From: Oceanirhabdus sp942490885
Lineage (GTDB): Bacteria; Bacillota; Clostridia; Clostridiales; Clostridiaceae
Length of the DNA: 64,000 nucleotides
Direction: 5' to 3'
NCBI GenBank assembly: GCA_942490885.1
Contig: CALNYT010000002.1
Span: 3,100,001 to 3,164,000, forward strand
The notes under the pieces are model-generated. The model was given only the letters and a program-made list of their open reading frames with translations, ran no database searches and was not told the origin of the DNA. The position numbers and the translations under genes are program-made. Below, one piece after another: positions 1 through 8,564 of this stretch (within the stretch, counting starts at the first letter, position 1; every line of letters begins with the position of its first letter).

Positions 1-729
1 TTTTATCTTTTCACTTTTATCAATTTCTTCTGCCATATAATTAAATGTTTCTGCTAAATCACCAATCTCGTCTTCAGTAATCTTTTTAGCCCTTATTTTG
101 TAATTACCACTGGCCATCTGTTCTGTAGCATTTTTAAGTTCCTGAATTGGTACTACAATACTTCTAGCTAATATTAATGACAACGCTAAAATTAAAAGGA
201 GTACAAGTATTCCTACAACTATGCAAATTATCATGATATTTTTGATACCTACATCAATTTTTTCAAGTGATACACTAAAACGTACAACTCCTCTTGTTCT
301 ATTGAGATCTTTTATGGGTACTGAAATAGCATATATTTTTTCATAATCAGTAACTATATCATCTCTAAAGCTAATATGTCCTTTTTTTAAAGCTTCATTA
401 ACATCATCATCAGATGATACTTCATTCAATCTAACACCCGCACTATCCACAAGAATAGCTGCATTCATATCAATAATTTGAACTCTTGATTTTTCATCTG
501 ATAGAATTATTTTTCTATATATTTCTCTAGCTTTCTCATTAAAATCCTTATTAGGCATTATATCATTATATATCTCATTCACAGATGTAGCTCTATTGAA
601 AAGATAATTTTTTATAGTACTATAATAATAATTCTGTGCGAAAAGTATAAATATTACCTCTAATGAAAATACAGTTAAAATAACAACAATAGAATAATTC
701 AAAACTATTTTATTTTTGATTGTCTTCAT
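1..729 (-). CDS. Sensor histidine kinase, N-terminal part only (runs off the window)
   Basis: The first 243 residues of a membrane sensor kinase are present; the kinase core lies outside the window. Visible are a short basic start (MKTIKNKI), a first membrane helix at about residues 10-32, an extracytoplasmic sensor region of about 130 residues, a second helix at about 164-188, and a HAMP linker with the typical P-IQELKNATEQMASGNY pattern followed by DEIGDLAETFN. The ATG lies just after the response-regulator stop, so the two are co-transcribed and it is very probably the partner kinase. The sensor region resembles PAS-like extracellular domains of clostridial kinases, but the ligand cannot be inferred. 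Confidence 0.9.
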   Translation of the reverse strand, partial: MKTIKNKIVLNYSIVVILTVFSLEVIFILFAQNYYYSTIKNYLFNRATSVNEIYNDIMPNKDFNEKAREIYRKIILSDEKSRVQIIDMNAAILVDSAGVRLNEVSSDDDVNEALKKGHISFRDDIVTDYEKIYAISVPIKDLNRTRGVVRFSVSLEKIDVGIKNIMIICIVVGILVLLLILALSLILARSIVVPIQELKNATEQMASGNYKIRAKKITEDEIGDLAETFNYMAEEIDKSEKIK

Positions 730-730
730 T

Positions 731-1426
731 CTATTCTTCCTTTCGCCAGCTATATCCGTACCCCCATACCGTTTTTAAATGTTCTGGTTTTGAGGGTGAA
801 CCTTCAATTTTGCTTCTTATCCTTCTAACATTAACATCAACAATTTTATAATCACCTACATAGTCACTTCCCCAAACCTGATCAAGAATATCATTTCTGC
901 TAAGTGGTTCACCTTTATGCGTCATTAATAGTTTTATAATAGAAAATTCTGTAGGAGTTAACTCAACTTCAACTCCATCTTTTTCAAACCTTCTCTGTCT
1001 TATATCAAGTTTAAAAGGCGATACCTCAAGAATATTTTCATCTTTATGTGCTAAAACTACTACCTCTTCAACCCTTCTTTTTTGTGCATGTACACGAGCT
1101 ATAAGTTCTTTTACACTAAATGGCTTTACCACATAATCGTCTGCTCCATAACTTAAACCTGATATTTTATCTTCTTCTTGTCCTTTTGCTGTAACCATTA
1201 TTACTCGAATATTTTTGTGTTTTTCTCTAATATACTTACAAACGTCAAACCCACTTATACCAGGCAACATAACATCTAAAAGAGCAATATCTATTTTTTC
1301 TTTTTCCAACTTTTCAATTGCCTCTTCTCCTGACGCTGCCTCAACAACAGTATATCCTTCTCTTTTTAGATTTACTTTTACAAAACTTCTTATGCCTAAT
1401 TCATCTTCTAACAAAAGAATGTTCAT
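731..1426 (-). CDS. OmpR/PhoB-family response regulator
   Basis: A 231-residue two-component regulator. The receiver domain (about 1-118) has the acidic pocket EDE near residue 7, phosphoacceptor Asp51 in LLDVMLPG, Thr79 and Lys101 (VVKPF). The C-terminal winged helix (about 130-230) contains the family pattern LTPTEFSIIKLLM and ends VWGYGYSW. I chose the ATG at 1426, which has GGAGG eight bases upstream; an in-frame ATG five codons earlier overlaps the preceding stop (TAATG) and is less likely. Order is lipoprotein, regulator, kinase in one operon, suggesting that the lipoprotein belongs to the same signalling unit. Confidence 0.95.
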   Translation of the reverse strand: MNILLLEDELGIRSFVKVNLKREGYTVVEAASGEEAIEKLEKEKIDIALLDVMLPGISGFDVCKYIREKHKNIRVIMVTAKGQEEDKISGLSYGADDYVVKPFSVKELIARVHAQKRRVEEVVVLAHKDENILEVSPFKLDIRQRRFEKDGVEVELTPTEFSIIKLLMTHKGEPLSRNDILDQVWGSDYVGDYKIVDVNVRRIRSKIEGSPSKPEHLKTVWGYGYSWRKEE

Positions 1427-1440
1427 ACTCTTATCCTCCA

Positions 1441-2775
1441 TTATCTCAATATTTCAAAATTCAATACAATTATCTCATCATCAACTTTTAGTTCTTTTCT
1501 AATTCTAGAGTCATTTTTATTATTATAAAACAAGAAGGTTTTTCCATTATTCTTTCCAATTACAGAATATTTTCTTCCTGCATCGCTAGCATTTTTATTA
1601 AATGTTTCATTAAAATATCTATCATCAATAACTATTAATCTAGCAAGCTCAATCTTTTCAATAGGGTATTTTTCTTTTTGATATATAAGCATGAATTTTT
1701 TATTCTTACTTTCATTTACCTCCATAATATACCTATCTTTCCATTCATTAGGCAGATAAAATCTAAATCCATTTGCTTGATCATAATAATTATCAACTTT
1801 ATGTGTCAATCCACTTAAACCATCCCAATTGTACCATTTTTGTATTATTGGATTATCATTATTACTCGTTTCATCAAAATTCGCTTCTTCATACAAAATA
1901 TTAATCTCTATAATTCCATCTTTATCAATATCTGAATCATTTGTACGAGTTATACTTTGGGTAATTCCAAAATTTTTTTCCTCTTTTGAAAACACTTTAG
2001 TTAACTTTCCATCTTTCTTTATTAAAAGTTCTGTATATCCTGAAATTATTCCTATTGGTACATCTACAAAAATTCCATTAATATCTTTTGTTGCCTTCCC
2101 ACTATTAGCCAAAATACTTCTTACATTCCCATCACTAGGAATTATAATGCTGTTTATTTCTTGATTTTCAACCATTTCAATATTACAAAGGGTTGCATTC
2201 ACTTGACTATCTTCAGTTATATTAAAAAGAACGATATCATCTATATTATCATTATCTAAATCAATAATCTCTACATCATCACATTTTTCTTGAAACCTTC
2301 TAAACATTTTTTCATTTTTTTCTGAGTACACTTCAACTCTAAATTTTCCATCCTCATCTAGCCACTTAACTATTATCTCATCTTTTCCATTATTATCAAT
2401 ATCTTTAAATATTATATCTTGAACATCCAATGCAGTTTCTTCAATAACATCCAATTGTTCCCATTTACCTAAATATTCTTTTAGAATCCCAATTCCATAT
2501 TTGTTGAGCTTGTCTTTCACCTTATATACTGCTATAAGCTCATCTTTACCATCCCCTTTTAAATCAGCATAATTAATGGCAGCACTATTTTCAATATTTC
2601 TAGGTAAAATAAGCTCATTTGTTGATGGTAATTCGTCAATAACCTCTTGTGCCACAGTTATTTTCTTATCCATGTTCGGTTTTTGTATCATCTCTTCAGG
2701 TAAAGAGAATTCATCACACCCACTAAAAAAAATCATTCCTGTAATAATTAAAAATATATAAATTTTTTGTCTCAT
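1441..2775 (-). CDS. Lipoprotein with FG-GAP/VCBS-like repeats
   Basis: A 444-residue exported lipoprotein. The signal peptide has a lipobox ending FFSGC, with Cys20 as the predicted lipidated residue. At least four calcium-loop-like Asp/Asn-rich repeats can be read (DLKGDGKDE, DIDNNGKDE, DLDNDNIDD, DIDKDGIIE), as in FG-GAP or VCBS beta-propeller repeats. The start is the ATG at 2775, preceded by GGAGG; an upstream in-frame TTG overlaps that ribosome site and is rejected. It is the first gene of the operon with the response regulator and kinase, so a surface sensor or accessory role is plausible but unproven. Confidence 0.8.
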   Translation of the reverse strand: MRQKIYIFLIITGMIFFSGCDEFSLPEEMIQKPNMDKKITVAQEVIDELPSTNELILPRNIENSAAINYADLKGDGKDELIAVYKVKDKLNKYGIGILKEYLGKWEQLDVIEETALDVQDIIFKDIDNNGKDEIIVKWLDEDGKFRVEVYSEKNEKMFRRFQEKCDDVEIIDLDNDNIDDIVLFNITEDSQVNATLCNIEMVENQEINSIIIPSDGNVRSILANSGKATKDINGIFVDVPIGIISGYTELLIKKDGKLTKVFSKEEKNFGITQSITRTNDSDIDKDGIIEINILYEEANFDETSNNDNPIIQKWYNWDGLSGLTHKVDNYYDQANGFRFYLPNEWKDRYIMEVNESKNKKFMLIYQKEKYPIEKIELARLIVIDDRYFNETFNKNASDAGRKYSVIGKNNGKTFLFYNNKNDSRIRKELKVDDEIIVLNFEILR

Positions 2776-2974
2776 GAAGACCTCCAAAAAAGAACTTAAT
2801 AGAGATTACTGTGGAATATCTCCTAGCCCCTCTATTCTACTTTTTACTAAAATAATTAAATTTTTTCATATGTAATTTATTCGTTTTCCCTTATTGATTA
2901 TTTCCCATAATATAAATTTTACACCAAAACTGAAGTTTAATCAAAAAAAAGTACTTAAATCCTTTAATTAAATA

Positions 2975-3008
2975 TTAAAAGAGTATTGCCAAGGCAATAC
3001 CCTTTTAA
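2975..3008 (-). terminator. Rho-independent terminator of the pot operon
   Basis: A stem of about 16 pairs around GTATTGCC/GGCAATAC, with A-rich and T-rich outer arms, begins 12 bases beyond the potD stop. On the minus strand it is followed by a T-rich tract. Confidence 0.8.
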
Positions 3009-3019
3009 TATCATATCAT

Positions 3020-4060
3020 TTAATTTACTTTTACTTCTGTCCAAATCCTATTATATTCATTAACAAATTCTCCTAAATCAACGAATACTTCACATTTCTC
3101 TAGTACCTCGTCTTCTGGATAAGCAGTTTTATTATTCCTTACTTCTTCTGGTAAAAGCTTGAAAGCTTCTTTATTAGGTGTAGAATACTCTATATATTGT
3201 ATATTTTGTGCAGCCACCTCTGGTCTTGACATAAAATCAATGAATTTCTCAGCAAGCTCTTTATTTTGAGACCCTTTTGGTATACACATATTATCAAACC
3301 ACATGTTACTGCCTTCTTTAGGTATAACATAAACAAATTTATCATCATTAGCTTGTATTTGACCTGCTTCTCCGGACCATGTTAAGAATATTGACCCTTC
3401 ACCTTGCAACAGCATTGTTTTCCCTTGATCACCTGCATATATTGGCTTAACTAAATCCTTTTGACTTACAAGCTCATCCCTCGCAGCTTCTAATTCTTTA
3501 ATATCTCTAGAGTTTTCTGAATAACCAAGTTTTCTAAATGCAGGTACAAGTGCATCTCTCATACTATCTATTATAAGAATTTCATTCTTATATTCTTCTT
3601 TCCATAAATCATCCCAACTTTTTATCTCTGATTTTATAGTTTCTGGATTATAAATTATTCCTAGTGTTCCCCAAGTATATGGAATAGAGAATTTGTTTTC
3701 TGGATCAAATGGTAAGTTCTTAAATCTATCATCTATAAACTTGAAGTTTGGTATATTATCATAGTTCAGTTCTTCAAGCATATTTTCTTTTATCATCTTA
3801 GAAATCATATAATCTGAAGGAATTATAATATCATAGTTATTCCCTCCTTTTTTGATTTTAAGATACATCTCTTCATTAGTTGAAAATTCTTCATAAACAA
3901 TCTCTATACCTGTTTCTTCTTCAAACTTAGTAATAAGATCAGTATCAACATAGTCGCCCCAGTTAAATACATACAACTTCTGTTTATCTTTTCCTCCACA
4001 TGAAACCAAGAGTGTAATTGCCATTAAAACACTAAATATTAAAACTAATTTTTTCTTCAC
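3020..4060 (-). CDS. potD: Spermidine/putrescine ABC transporter, substrate-binding lipoprotein
   Basis: A 346-residue solute-binding protein that captures polyamine outside the membrane and delivers it to PotBC. It has a lipoprotein signal ending LLVSC (Cys21) and the PotD/PotF-type start of the mature protein, LYVFNWGDYVD, followed by KFEEETGI and later TWGTLGIIYNP, all typical of this family. It is the last gene of a five-gene minus-strand operon (HTH-cupin regulator, potA, potB, potC, potD) and lies 1 base after potC. Family assignment is firm; the preference between putrescine and spermidine cannot be read from the sequence. Confidence 0.95.
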   Translation of the reverse strand: MKKKLVLIFSVLMAITLLVSCGGKDKQKLYVFNWGDYVDTDLITKFEEETGIEIVYEEFSTNEEMYLKIKKGGNNYDIIIPSDYMISKMIKENMLEELNYDNIPNFKFIDDRFKNLPFDPENKFSIPYTWGTLGIIYNPETIKSEIKSWDDLWKEEYKNEILIIDSMRDALVPAFRKLGYSENSRDIKELEAARDELVSQKDLVKPIYAGDQGKTMLLQGEGSIFLTWSGEAGQIQANDDKFVYVIPKEGSNMWFDNMCIPKGSQNKELAEKFIDFMSRPEVAAQNIQYIEYSTPNKEAFKLLPEEVRNNKTAYPEDEVLEKCEVFVDLGEFVNEYNRIWTEVKVN

Positions 4061-4061
4061 T

Positions 4062-4838
4062 TTAATAGCTCCTTTCTATTTTCGTTCTTTTATTTATAAT
4101 TAATAAAATTGATACCACAAAAGCAAACATTAATGTCAACACAGCATTAATTTTTGGATTTATTCCTCTCTTTGCCATTGAATAGATTGTTATAGATAAA
4201 TTTGATACACCATTTCCTGTTGTGAAAAAACTAATTACAAAATCATCTATGGACAACGTGAAGGCCATTAACATCCCTGTTACTATTCCTGGTTTAATTT
4301 GTGGTAATATCACCTTTCTTAATGCATATGATGGTGTAGCTCCAAGGTCCATTGCCGCCTCAAGTGTATTTGAGGGCAACTGCCTTAGCTTTGGCAGTAC
4401 CGAAAGTACAACATATGGTACGCTAAATGTTATGTGTGCTAATAACATAGATATAAACCCTAGTTTCAAACCAATTACCACATATAACGTCATTAATGCT
4501 ATCCCTGTGACTATATCTGGATTAAGAATTGGCAAATAATTTATATTCAATACAATCTTCTGAGGTAATAATTTTAATTTATATATACCTATAGCAGCAA
4601 TTGTTCCTATTACTGTAGAAACAGTAGAAGATATCAATGCTATTGATACAGTATAATAAAGAGATTTTAAAATCTGCCTATCTTTAAAGAGTTCACTATA
4701 CCATTTAAGAGTAAATCCATTCCACTCTGCCGCTAACTTTGAATCATTAAATGAGTATACAATCATAATTATTATTGGAGCGTAAAGGAATAAAAATATA
4801 AGAAAGATATAAGACTTCTTCAAAAAGTTCTTTACCAT
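4062..4838 (-). CDS. potC: Spermidine/putrescine ABC transporter permease PotC
   Basis: A 258-residue inner-membrane permease with about six membrane helices. The cytoplasmic EAA loop that docks on the ATPase is visible as EAAMDLGATPSYALRKVILP. Its start overlaps the end of potB by 7 bases, implying translational coupling. PotC normally pairs with PotB to form the polyamine channel, powered by two PotA subunits. Confidence 0.95.
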   Translation of the reverse strand: MVKNFLKKSYIFLIFLFLYAPIIIMIVYSFNDSKLAAEWNGFTLKWYSELFKDRQILKSLYYTVSIALISSTVSTVIGTIAAIGIYKLKLLPQKIVLNINYLPILNPDIVTGIALMTLYVVIGLKLGFISMLLAHITFSVPYVVLSVLPKLRQLPSNTLEAAMDLGATPSYALRKVILPQIKPGIVTGMLMAFTLSIDDFVISFFTTGNGVSNLSITIYSMAKRGINPKINAVLTLMFAFVVSILLIINKRTKIERSY

Positions 4839-5653
4839 ATTTTACCTCCCCCTTCTTCTCTTTCAAATCTCTTCATTACTGCCATTGATATTAAAATAAA
4901 TACCATAAGTATTAATGAAATAGATGATCCAAAATGCCAGTTTCCAACACTTAGAAACTGCTGTTCAATAAGGTTACCAATAAGCATATATTGTCCCCCT
5001 CCAAGTAACTTCGATATTACAAAACTACTTACTGCAGGCATAAATACCATAGTTATCCCAGATATTATTCCAGGCAAGCTCAATGGAATGATAATTTTCC
5101 CAAATACCTTTAGCTCATTTGCGCCCAAATCTCTAGCTGCCTCTATCAAACTCTTATCTATTTTACATAAGACAGTATAGATAGGTAATATCATAAAAGG
5201 TAAAAAGTTATATACCATTCCCAGTACAACTGCCCCATCCGTAAATAGCATTTTTATTGGATCAATTCCAAACATCCCTAAAAATCTATTTATCATGCCA
5301 TTTTTCCCAAGTATTGTGATCCAAGCATAGGTTCTTAATAAGAAATTCATCCATAGTGGTACAATTATCAACATATATAAAATATTCCTTTTCTCATAAG
5401 GTAATGTTGTTAATATATATGCAAATGGATATCCAAGTACCAAGCAAATTATAGTTGAAATTACTGCTAATTTTAAAGATTTATATAATATATTAAAATA
5501 TAATGGATCAAAAAACTTACTAAAATTCTCTAATGAAAATACCATCTGACCATCTATATCTGTTGTTATTCCGTAAATAAGTACCAATAACAATGGGATA
5601 ACTATAAAAATTGTGCTCCATATTATGTATGGATAAGATAAACTTTTTTTCAT
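4832..5653 (-). CDS. potB: Spermidine/putrescine ABC transporter permease PotB
   Basis: A 273-residue permease with about six membrane helices and an EAA loop reading EAARDLGANELKVFGKIIIP. It starts 2 bases after the potA stop and overlaps potC, so potA, potB, potC and potD should be translated as one unit. The length and the loop are typical of PotB. Confidence 0.95.
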   Translation of the reverse strand: MKKSLSYPYIIWSTIFIVIPLLLVLIYGITTDIDGQMVFSLENFSKFFDPLYFNILYKSLKLAVISTIICLVLGYPFAYILTTLPYEKRNILYMLIIVPLWMNFLLRTYAWITILGKNGMINRFLGMFGIDPIKMLFTDGAVVLGMVYNFLPFMILPIYTVLCKIDKSLIEAARDLGANELKVFGKIIIPLSLPGIISGITMVFMPAVSSFVISKLLGGGQYMLIGNLIEQQFLSVGNWHFGSSISLILMVFILISMAVMKRFEREEGGGKIW

Positions 5654-5655
5654 CT

Positions 5656-6699
5656 CTATCCCTCCATTTTACGCATAACATGAATATCTTCCGGATATAT
5701 GTCTATACCTATTTTCATTCCAACTGGGTTCATTACTGTACTATGAATCAACCAAGAGAATCCATTCGCTTCAGCTACCAACTCATAGTGAACTCCCTTA
5801 AATACAACCGATTTAATAATTCCTTCCATATTGCCTTGTCCACTCTTAACCATCTTAATATCTTCTGGTCTTATAACAATATCAACTTCACTGTTTTCAT
5901 CAAATCCATAATCCACACATTCAAATTCTATTTCACAAAATTTAACTAGATAATCTTTAATCATAATCCCTTGAATAATATTACTATCTCCAATAAATTT
6001 AGCAACAAATGCATTTTTAGGCTCATTATAGATATCAACTGGAGTTCCAATCTGTTGAATTTTCCCTTGATCCATTACAACAATTGTATCTGACATAGTC
6101 AATGCCTCTTCTTGATCATGAGTAACATAAATAAAAGTAATTCCCAGCTTTTTTTGCATATTTTTAAGTTCAATTTGCATTTCTTTTCTTAGTTTTAAAT
6201 CTAATGCTCCTAAAGGCTCATCTAAAAGTAATACTTCTGGTTCATTAATTAATGATCTGGCAATAGCAATACGTTGCTGCTGCCCTCCACTTAATGAATC
6301 AATACTTCTAGATTCATATCCTTTAAGCCCTACAAGCTTCAGCATAGATTTAACTCTTTCTTCTATTTCATTCCTATTCATCTTTTTTATTTTTAGCCCA
6401 AAAGCAATATTGTCAAAAATATTCATATGAGGAAATAAGGCATACTTTTGAAAAACAGTATTTATATTTCTCTTGTAAGGAGGAACATCGTTAATTTTCT
6501 TATCATTAAATAATACGGTTCCTTCTGTTGCATCCTCAAACCCACCAATTATTCTCAAAGTAGTCGTTTTACCACAACCACTTGGCCCTAAAAGTGTTAA
6601 AAACTCATTCTTTCTAATATATAAATTTAAATCATTTAAAACTGATGTTCCGTCATATTCTTTGTGTATATTTACTAAATCAATAATATTCTCTGTCAC
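5656..6699 (-). CDS. potA: Spermidine/putrescine ABC transporter ATPase
   Basis: A 347-residue ATPase. Motifs in order are Walker A GPSGCGKTT, a Q-loop region, signature LSGGQQQR, Walker B VLLLDEPLGALD and the H-loop VTHDQEEA. After the ATPase domain (about 1-235) comes a TOBE-type regulatory domain that includes VDIVIRPEDIKMV. I chose the GTG at 6699, which has GAGGTG six bases upstream; an in-frame GTG three codons earlier lies inside that ribosome site. It is the second gene of the operon, 17 bases after the regulator. Confidence 0.95.
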   Translation of the reverse strand: MTENIIDLVNIHKEYDGTSVLNDLNLYIRKNEFLTLLGPSGCGKTTTLRIIGGFEDATEGTVLFNDKKINDVPPYKRNINTVFQKYALFPHMNIFDNIAFGLKIKKMNRNEIEERVKSMLKLVGLKGYESRSIDSLSGGQQQRIAIARSLINEPEVLLLDEPLGALDLKLRKEMQIELKNMQKKLGITFIYVTHDQEEALTMSDTIVVMDQGKIQQIGTPVDIYNEPKNAFVAKFIGDSNIIQGIMIKDYLVKFCEIEFECVDYGFDENSEVDIVIRPEDIKMVKSGQGNMEGIIKSVVFKGVHYELVAEANGFSWLIHSTVMNPVGMKIGIDIYPEDIHVMRKMEG

Positions 6700-6716
6700 T
6701 ATTCTCACCTCAAATT

Positions 6717-7256
6717 CTAAAATGAAGGCGGTGAACTAACCCACAACACCTTTGCAATACTTTTCCCTGAATTAGCTATGAAATGGTTTTTTTTACTCTT
6801 AAAATAAAAAACTTCTCCTTTTTTAGCTTTATATTTTTTATGACCTAAAAAGATCGTAATATTTCCTTGTATAACATAGCCAAATTCTTCTCCTACATGA
6901 GCCTCTTCTTCCTGATATCTTCCACCTTCTTCGATTGTTAATAATATAGGCTCCATCTCATTTTTTTGTGCATTTGGTACTAACCATTTTAAATTATATT
7001 TAAGCTCCTCATTATCAGTTTCAAATATATCCTCATTTTTGAATACTATCTGTTCATCTTCTTCTTCATTGAAAAAGTCTTTTAAGTTTGTTCCTAGACT
7101 ACTTAATATATCAATTAAAGTGGCTAAGGATGGTGACGTTAAATCCCTCTCTAATTGAGATATAAACCCTTTTGATAGTTCACACCTTGTAGCCAATTCA
7201 TCTTGGGTTAAATCTTTCTCAACTCTTAAGTGCTTTATTTTTTCTCCGATATCCAT
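6717..7256 (-). CDS. XRE-family regulator with C-terminal cupin (PuuR-like)
   Basis: A 179-residue regulator. An XRE helix-turn-helix lies at about residues 6-60 (LTQDELATRCELSKGFISQLERDL), and a small cupin domain at about 108-175 (VGEEFGYVIQGNITIFLG). This architecture is that of PuuR-type regulators that sense polyamines or other small ligands. It leads the potABCD operon in the same direction, so autoregulation and polyamine-responsive control of uptake are a reasonable inference. The start has a clear GGGGTG ribosome site. Confidence 0.9.
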   Translation of the reverse strand: MDIGEKIKHLRVEKDLTQDELATRCELSKGFISQLERDLTSPSLATLIDILSSLGTNLKDFFNEEEDEQIVFKNEDIFETDNEELKYNLKWLVPNAQKNEMEPILLTIEEGGRYQEEEAHVGEEFGYVIQGNITIFLGHKKYKAKKGEVFYFKSKKNHFIANSGKSIAKVLWVSSPPSF

Positions 7257-7549
7257 TCTTTCACCCCTTGCCTCGTAATTTTTATAAATTGTACTATTGT
7301 TTATATAAATTTACTCGTTGTATTTTTATTTATTAACCAAATCTATATTTTTATGTTTATGATTATTTTTATTCAATTATTATAATATTAAACATTAAGT
7401 TTATTCATACTAAACATATCGACTTTTATATTATACTATTTTTTATAAAATAATCAATATCTTTTTTCACTTTTTTATGTCAACTTTATAAATTTTCCCA
7501 AAAAAAAGACACGATACACGTGTTATTTATACTTGAATTCCACACAAAA
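7257..7549. other. A+T-rich upstream region of the pot operon
   Basis: No open frame is supported here. The region is almost entirely A and T and must hold the promoter of the minus-strand pot operon. A dyad GTTTATTCATACTAAAC at 7399-7415, with further GTTTA-like half sites nearby, is a candidate operator for the HTH-cupin regulator, but the base composition makes chance matches likely. Confidence 0.35.
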
Positions 7550-7574
7550 AAAGCTGAAGATTATCTTCAGCTTT
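7550..7574 (-). terminator. Terminator after tRNA-Trp
   Basis: An 11-bp stem (AAAGCTGAAGA with TCTTCAGCTTT) and 3-base loop, followed on the minus strand by seven T residues. It abuts the CCA end of the tRNA. Confidence 0.9.
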
Positions 7575-7647
7575 GGCAGGGGTAGCAGGAATCGAACCCA
7601 CATCAACGGTTTTGGAGACCGCTGTTTTACCGTTAAACTATACCCCT
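7574..7647 (-). tRNA. tRNA-Trp (CCA anticodon)
   Basis: A 74-nt tRNA with encoded CCA. The acceptor stem is AGGGGTA/TACCCCT with discriminator G, the T arm is GGGTTCGAATCC, and the anticodon loop CTCCAAA gives CCA, reading UGG. It is a single-gene unit with its own terminator. Confidence 0.95.
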
Positions 7648-7763
7648 TTACGACAAGATTTATTTTAACACATTTTCAGCTTGTACGCAAGACTAAATTC
7701 ACATAAATAATTTTTCTAAATATGTGAAAAATACTTATATACCATAAAATTGGAGGTGTAACA

Positions 7764-7988
7764 ATGAATTATTCTAGTTCATCAAAAAATAATCCCATCA
7801 TTAATACAATTGAGTTGAATGCTCTTTTAAATCTACTTGAAGAGAAAGGTATTATTAATAAGCAGGAATATATGCATACTGTTATTAATGTAAGTTCTTC
7901 GCTCTTAGCGGAAGCAGAAAGAAAAGGTTATGTTGATAAAAGACTACGCTCTGAAATTATTTCTTCAATATACAATGATTTAAATTAA
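7764..7988 (+). CDS. Small conserved-looking protein of unknown function
   Basis: A 74-residue soluble, mostly helical protein on the plus strand with a strong ribosome site (GGAGGTG, 6 bases before ATG). It has Ser/Asn-rich ends and a central helical segment (ELNALLNLLEEKGIINKQEY) that resembles the short winged or coiled segments of small clostridial regulatory proteins. I recognise no family. It precedes another small plus-strand gene. Confidence 0.7.
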   Translation: MNYSSSSKNNPIINTIELNALLNLLEEKGIINKQEYMHTVINVSSSLLAEAERKGYVDKRLRSEIISSIYNDLN

Positions 7989-7992
7989 TAAT

Positions 7993-8020
7993 CACTTATT
8001 TAATTCTTTAGCATAAAATA
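7993..8020 (+). promoter_or_regulatory. Candidate sporulation (sigma-K/sigma-E type) promoter
   Basis: An AC at 7994-7995, exactly 16 bases, then CATAAAATA at 8012-8020. This fits the sigma-K pattern AC-N16-CATANNNTA and is close to the sigma-E -10 CATACAAT. It lies 50 bases upstream of the small Cys-rich gene. Confidence 0.4.
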
Positions 8021-8070
8021 TACTGATACAACACCTAAGAGTTTGATAAACCTTATGATAAGGAGGAATT

Positions 8071-8235
8071 ATGATGAACAACTGTTACCCATGTAATAGA
8101 AATTGCAACAATTACATTCAACGACGTCCTAACAATTGCTTTTGGGAAGGCATAATATTTATAATTGCTTTATTCTTCTTAGTATGTCCATTTGGATTTC
8201 TAGGAGGATTCCCAGCATTTGGCCTTTTCATATAG
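8071..8235 (+). CDS. 54-residue Cys-rich membrane peptide, possible spore protein
   Basis: A short gene with an excellent ribosome site (AAGGAGG, 7 bases before ATG). The N-terminal half is rich in Asn, Cys, Arg and Tyr (MMNNCYPCNRNCNNYIQRR, four Cys), followed by one hydrophobic helix with a Gly/Pro/Phe-rich tail. This composition, the small size and the sporulation-type promoter match above suggest a spore coat or spore membrane peptide. I recognise no named family. A strong terminator follows directly. Confidence 0.65.
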   Translation: MMNNCYPCNRNCNNYIQRRPNNCFWEGIIFIIALFFLVCPFGFLGGFPAFGLFI

Positions 8236-8242
8236 TATATAG

Positions 8243-8270
8243 CAAAGCACAGCTAGGTAGCTGTGCTTTA
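8243..8270 (+). terminator. Terminator after the 54-residue peptide gene
   Basis: A 12-bp stem, AAAGCACAGCTA with TAGCTGTGCTTT, separated by GG, ends in a short T run on the plus strand. It lies 8 bases after the stop codon. Confidence 0.85.
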
Positions 8271-8486
8271 ATTGATAATTAAGAATGATGGATGTTTCAG
8301 CTTGCACAGAAACTAAATTTTATTATTCTTTAGACTAAGAAGCTTTTACTCATTTTCTCAAGGAAAAATATTGTGTTTAAGTTACATTGTTTCAAAAAAT
8401 GAAACGAGCAAACCAGTTATTGTCCAAGGAACACTATAATTAAAATTTCACAGAGTGAAGTTTCAATCATTATCAATTATCCATTA
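8271..8486. repeat. Heptad-ended palindromic element, copy A (complete)
   Basis: The left end has 7-bp units (ATTGATA, ATTAAGA, ATGATGG); the right end, read on the other strand, has ATGGATA, ATTGATA, ATGATTG. Between them lie hairpins in mirror order around a centre at about 8385-8405 (TTGTGTTTAAGTTACA). The right half carries ACTTCAC/GTGAAAT-type hairpin 1 and GTTTCA/TGAAAC hairpin 3. It sits between the convergent 54-residue peptide gene and rpsA. Confidence 0.8.
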
Positions 8487-8524
8487 TGATTTTATAAACC
8501 TCTCAATTTCTTAAAATAAAGAAT

Positions 8525-8558
8525 GGGCTATCTCAAAAGTAAAATTTTGAGATAGCCC
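8525..8558 (-). terminator. Terminator hairpin of rpsA
   Basis: A perfect 14-bp stem, GGGCTATCTCAAAA with TTTTGAGATAGCCC, begins 6 bases after the rpsA stop. The minus-strand tail is T-rich but interrupted. Confidence 0.7.
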
Positions 8559-8564
8559 TGAGTT

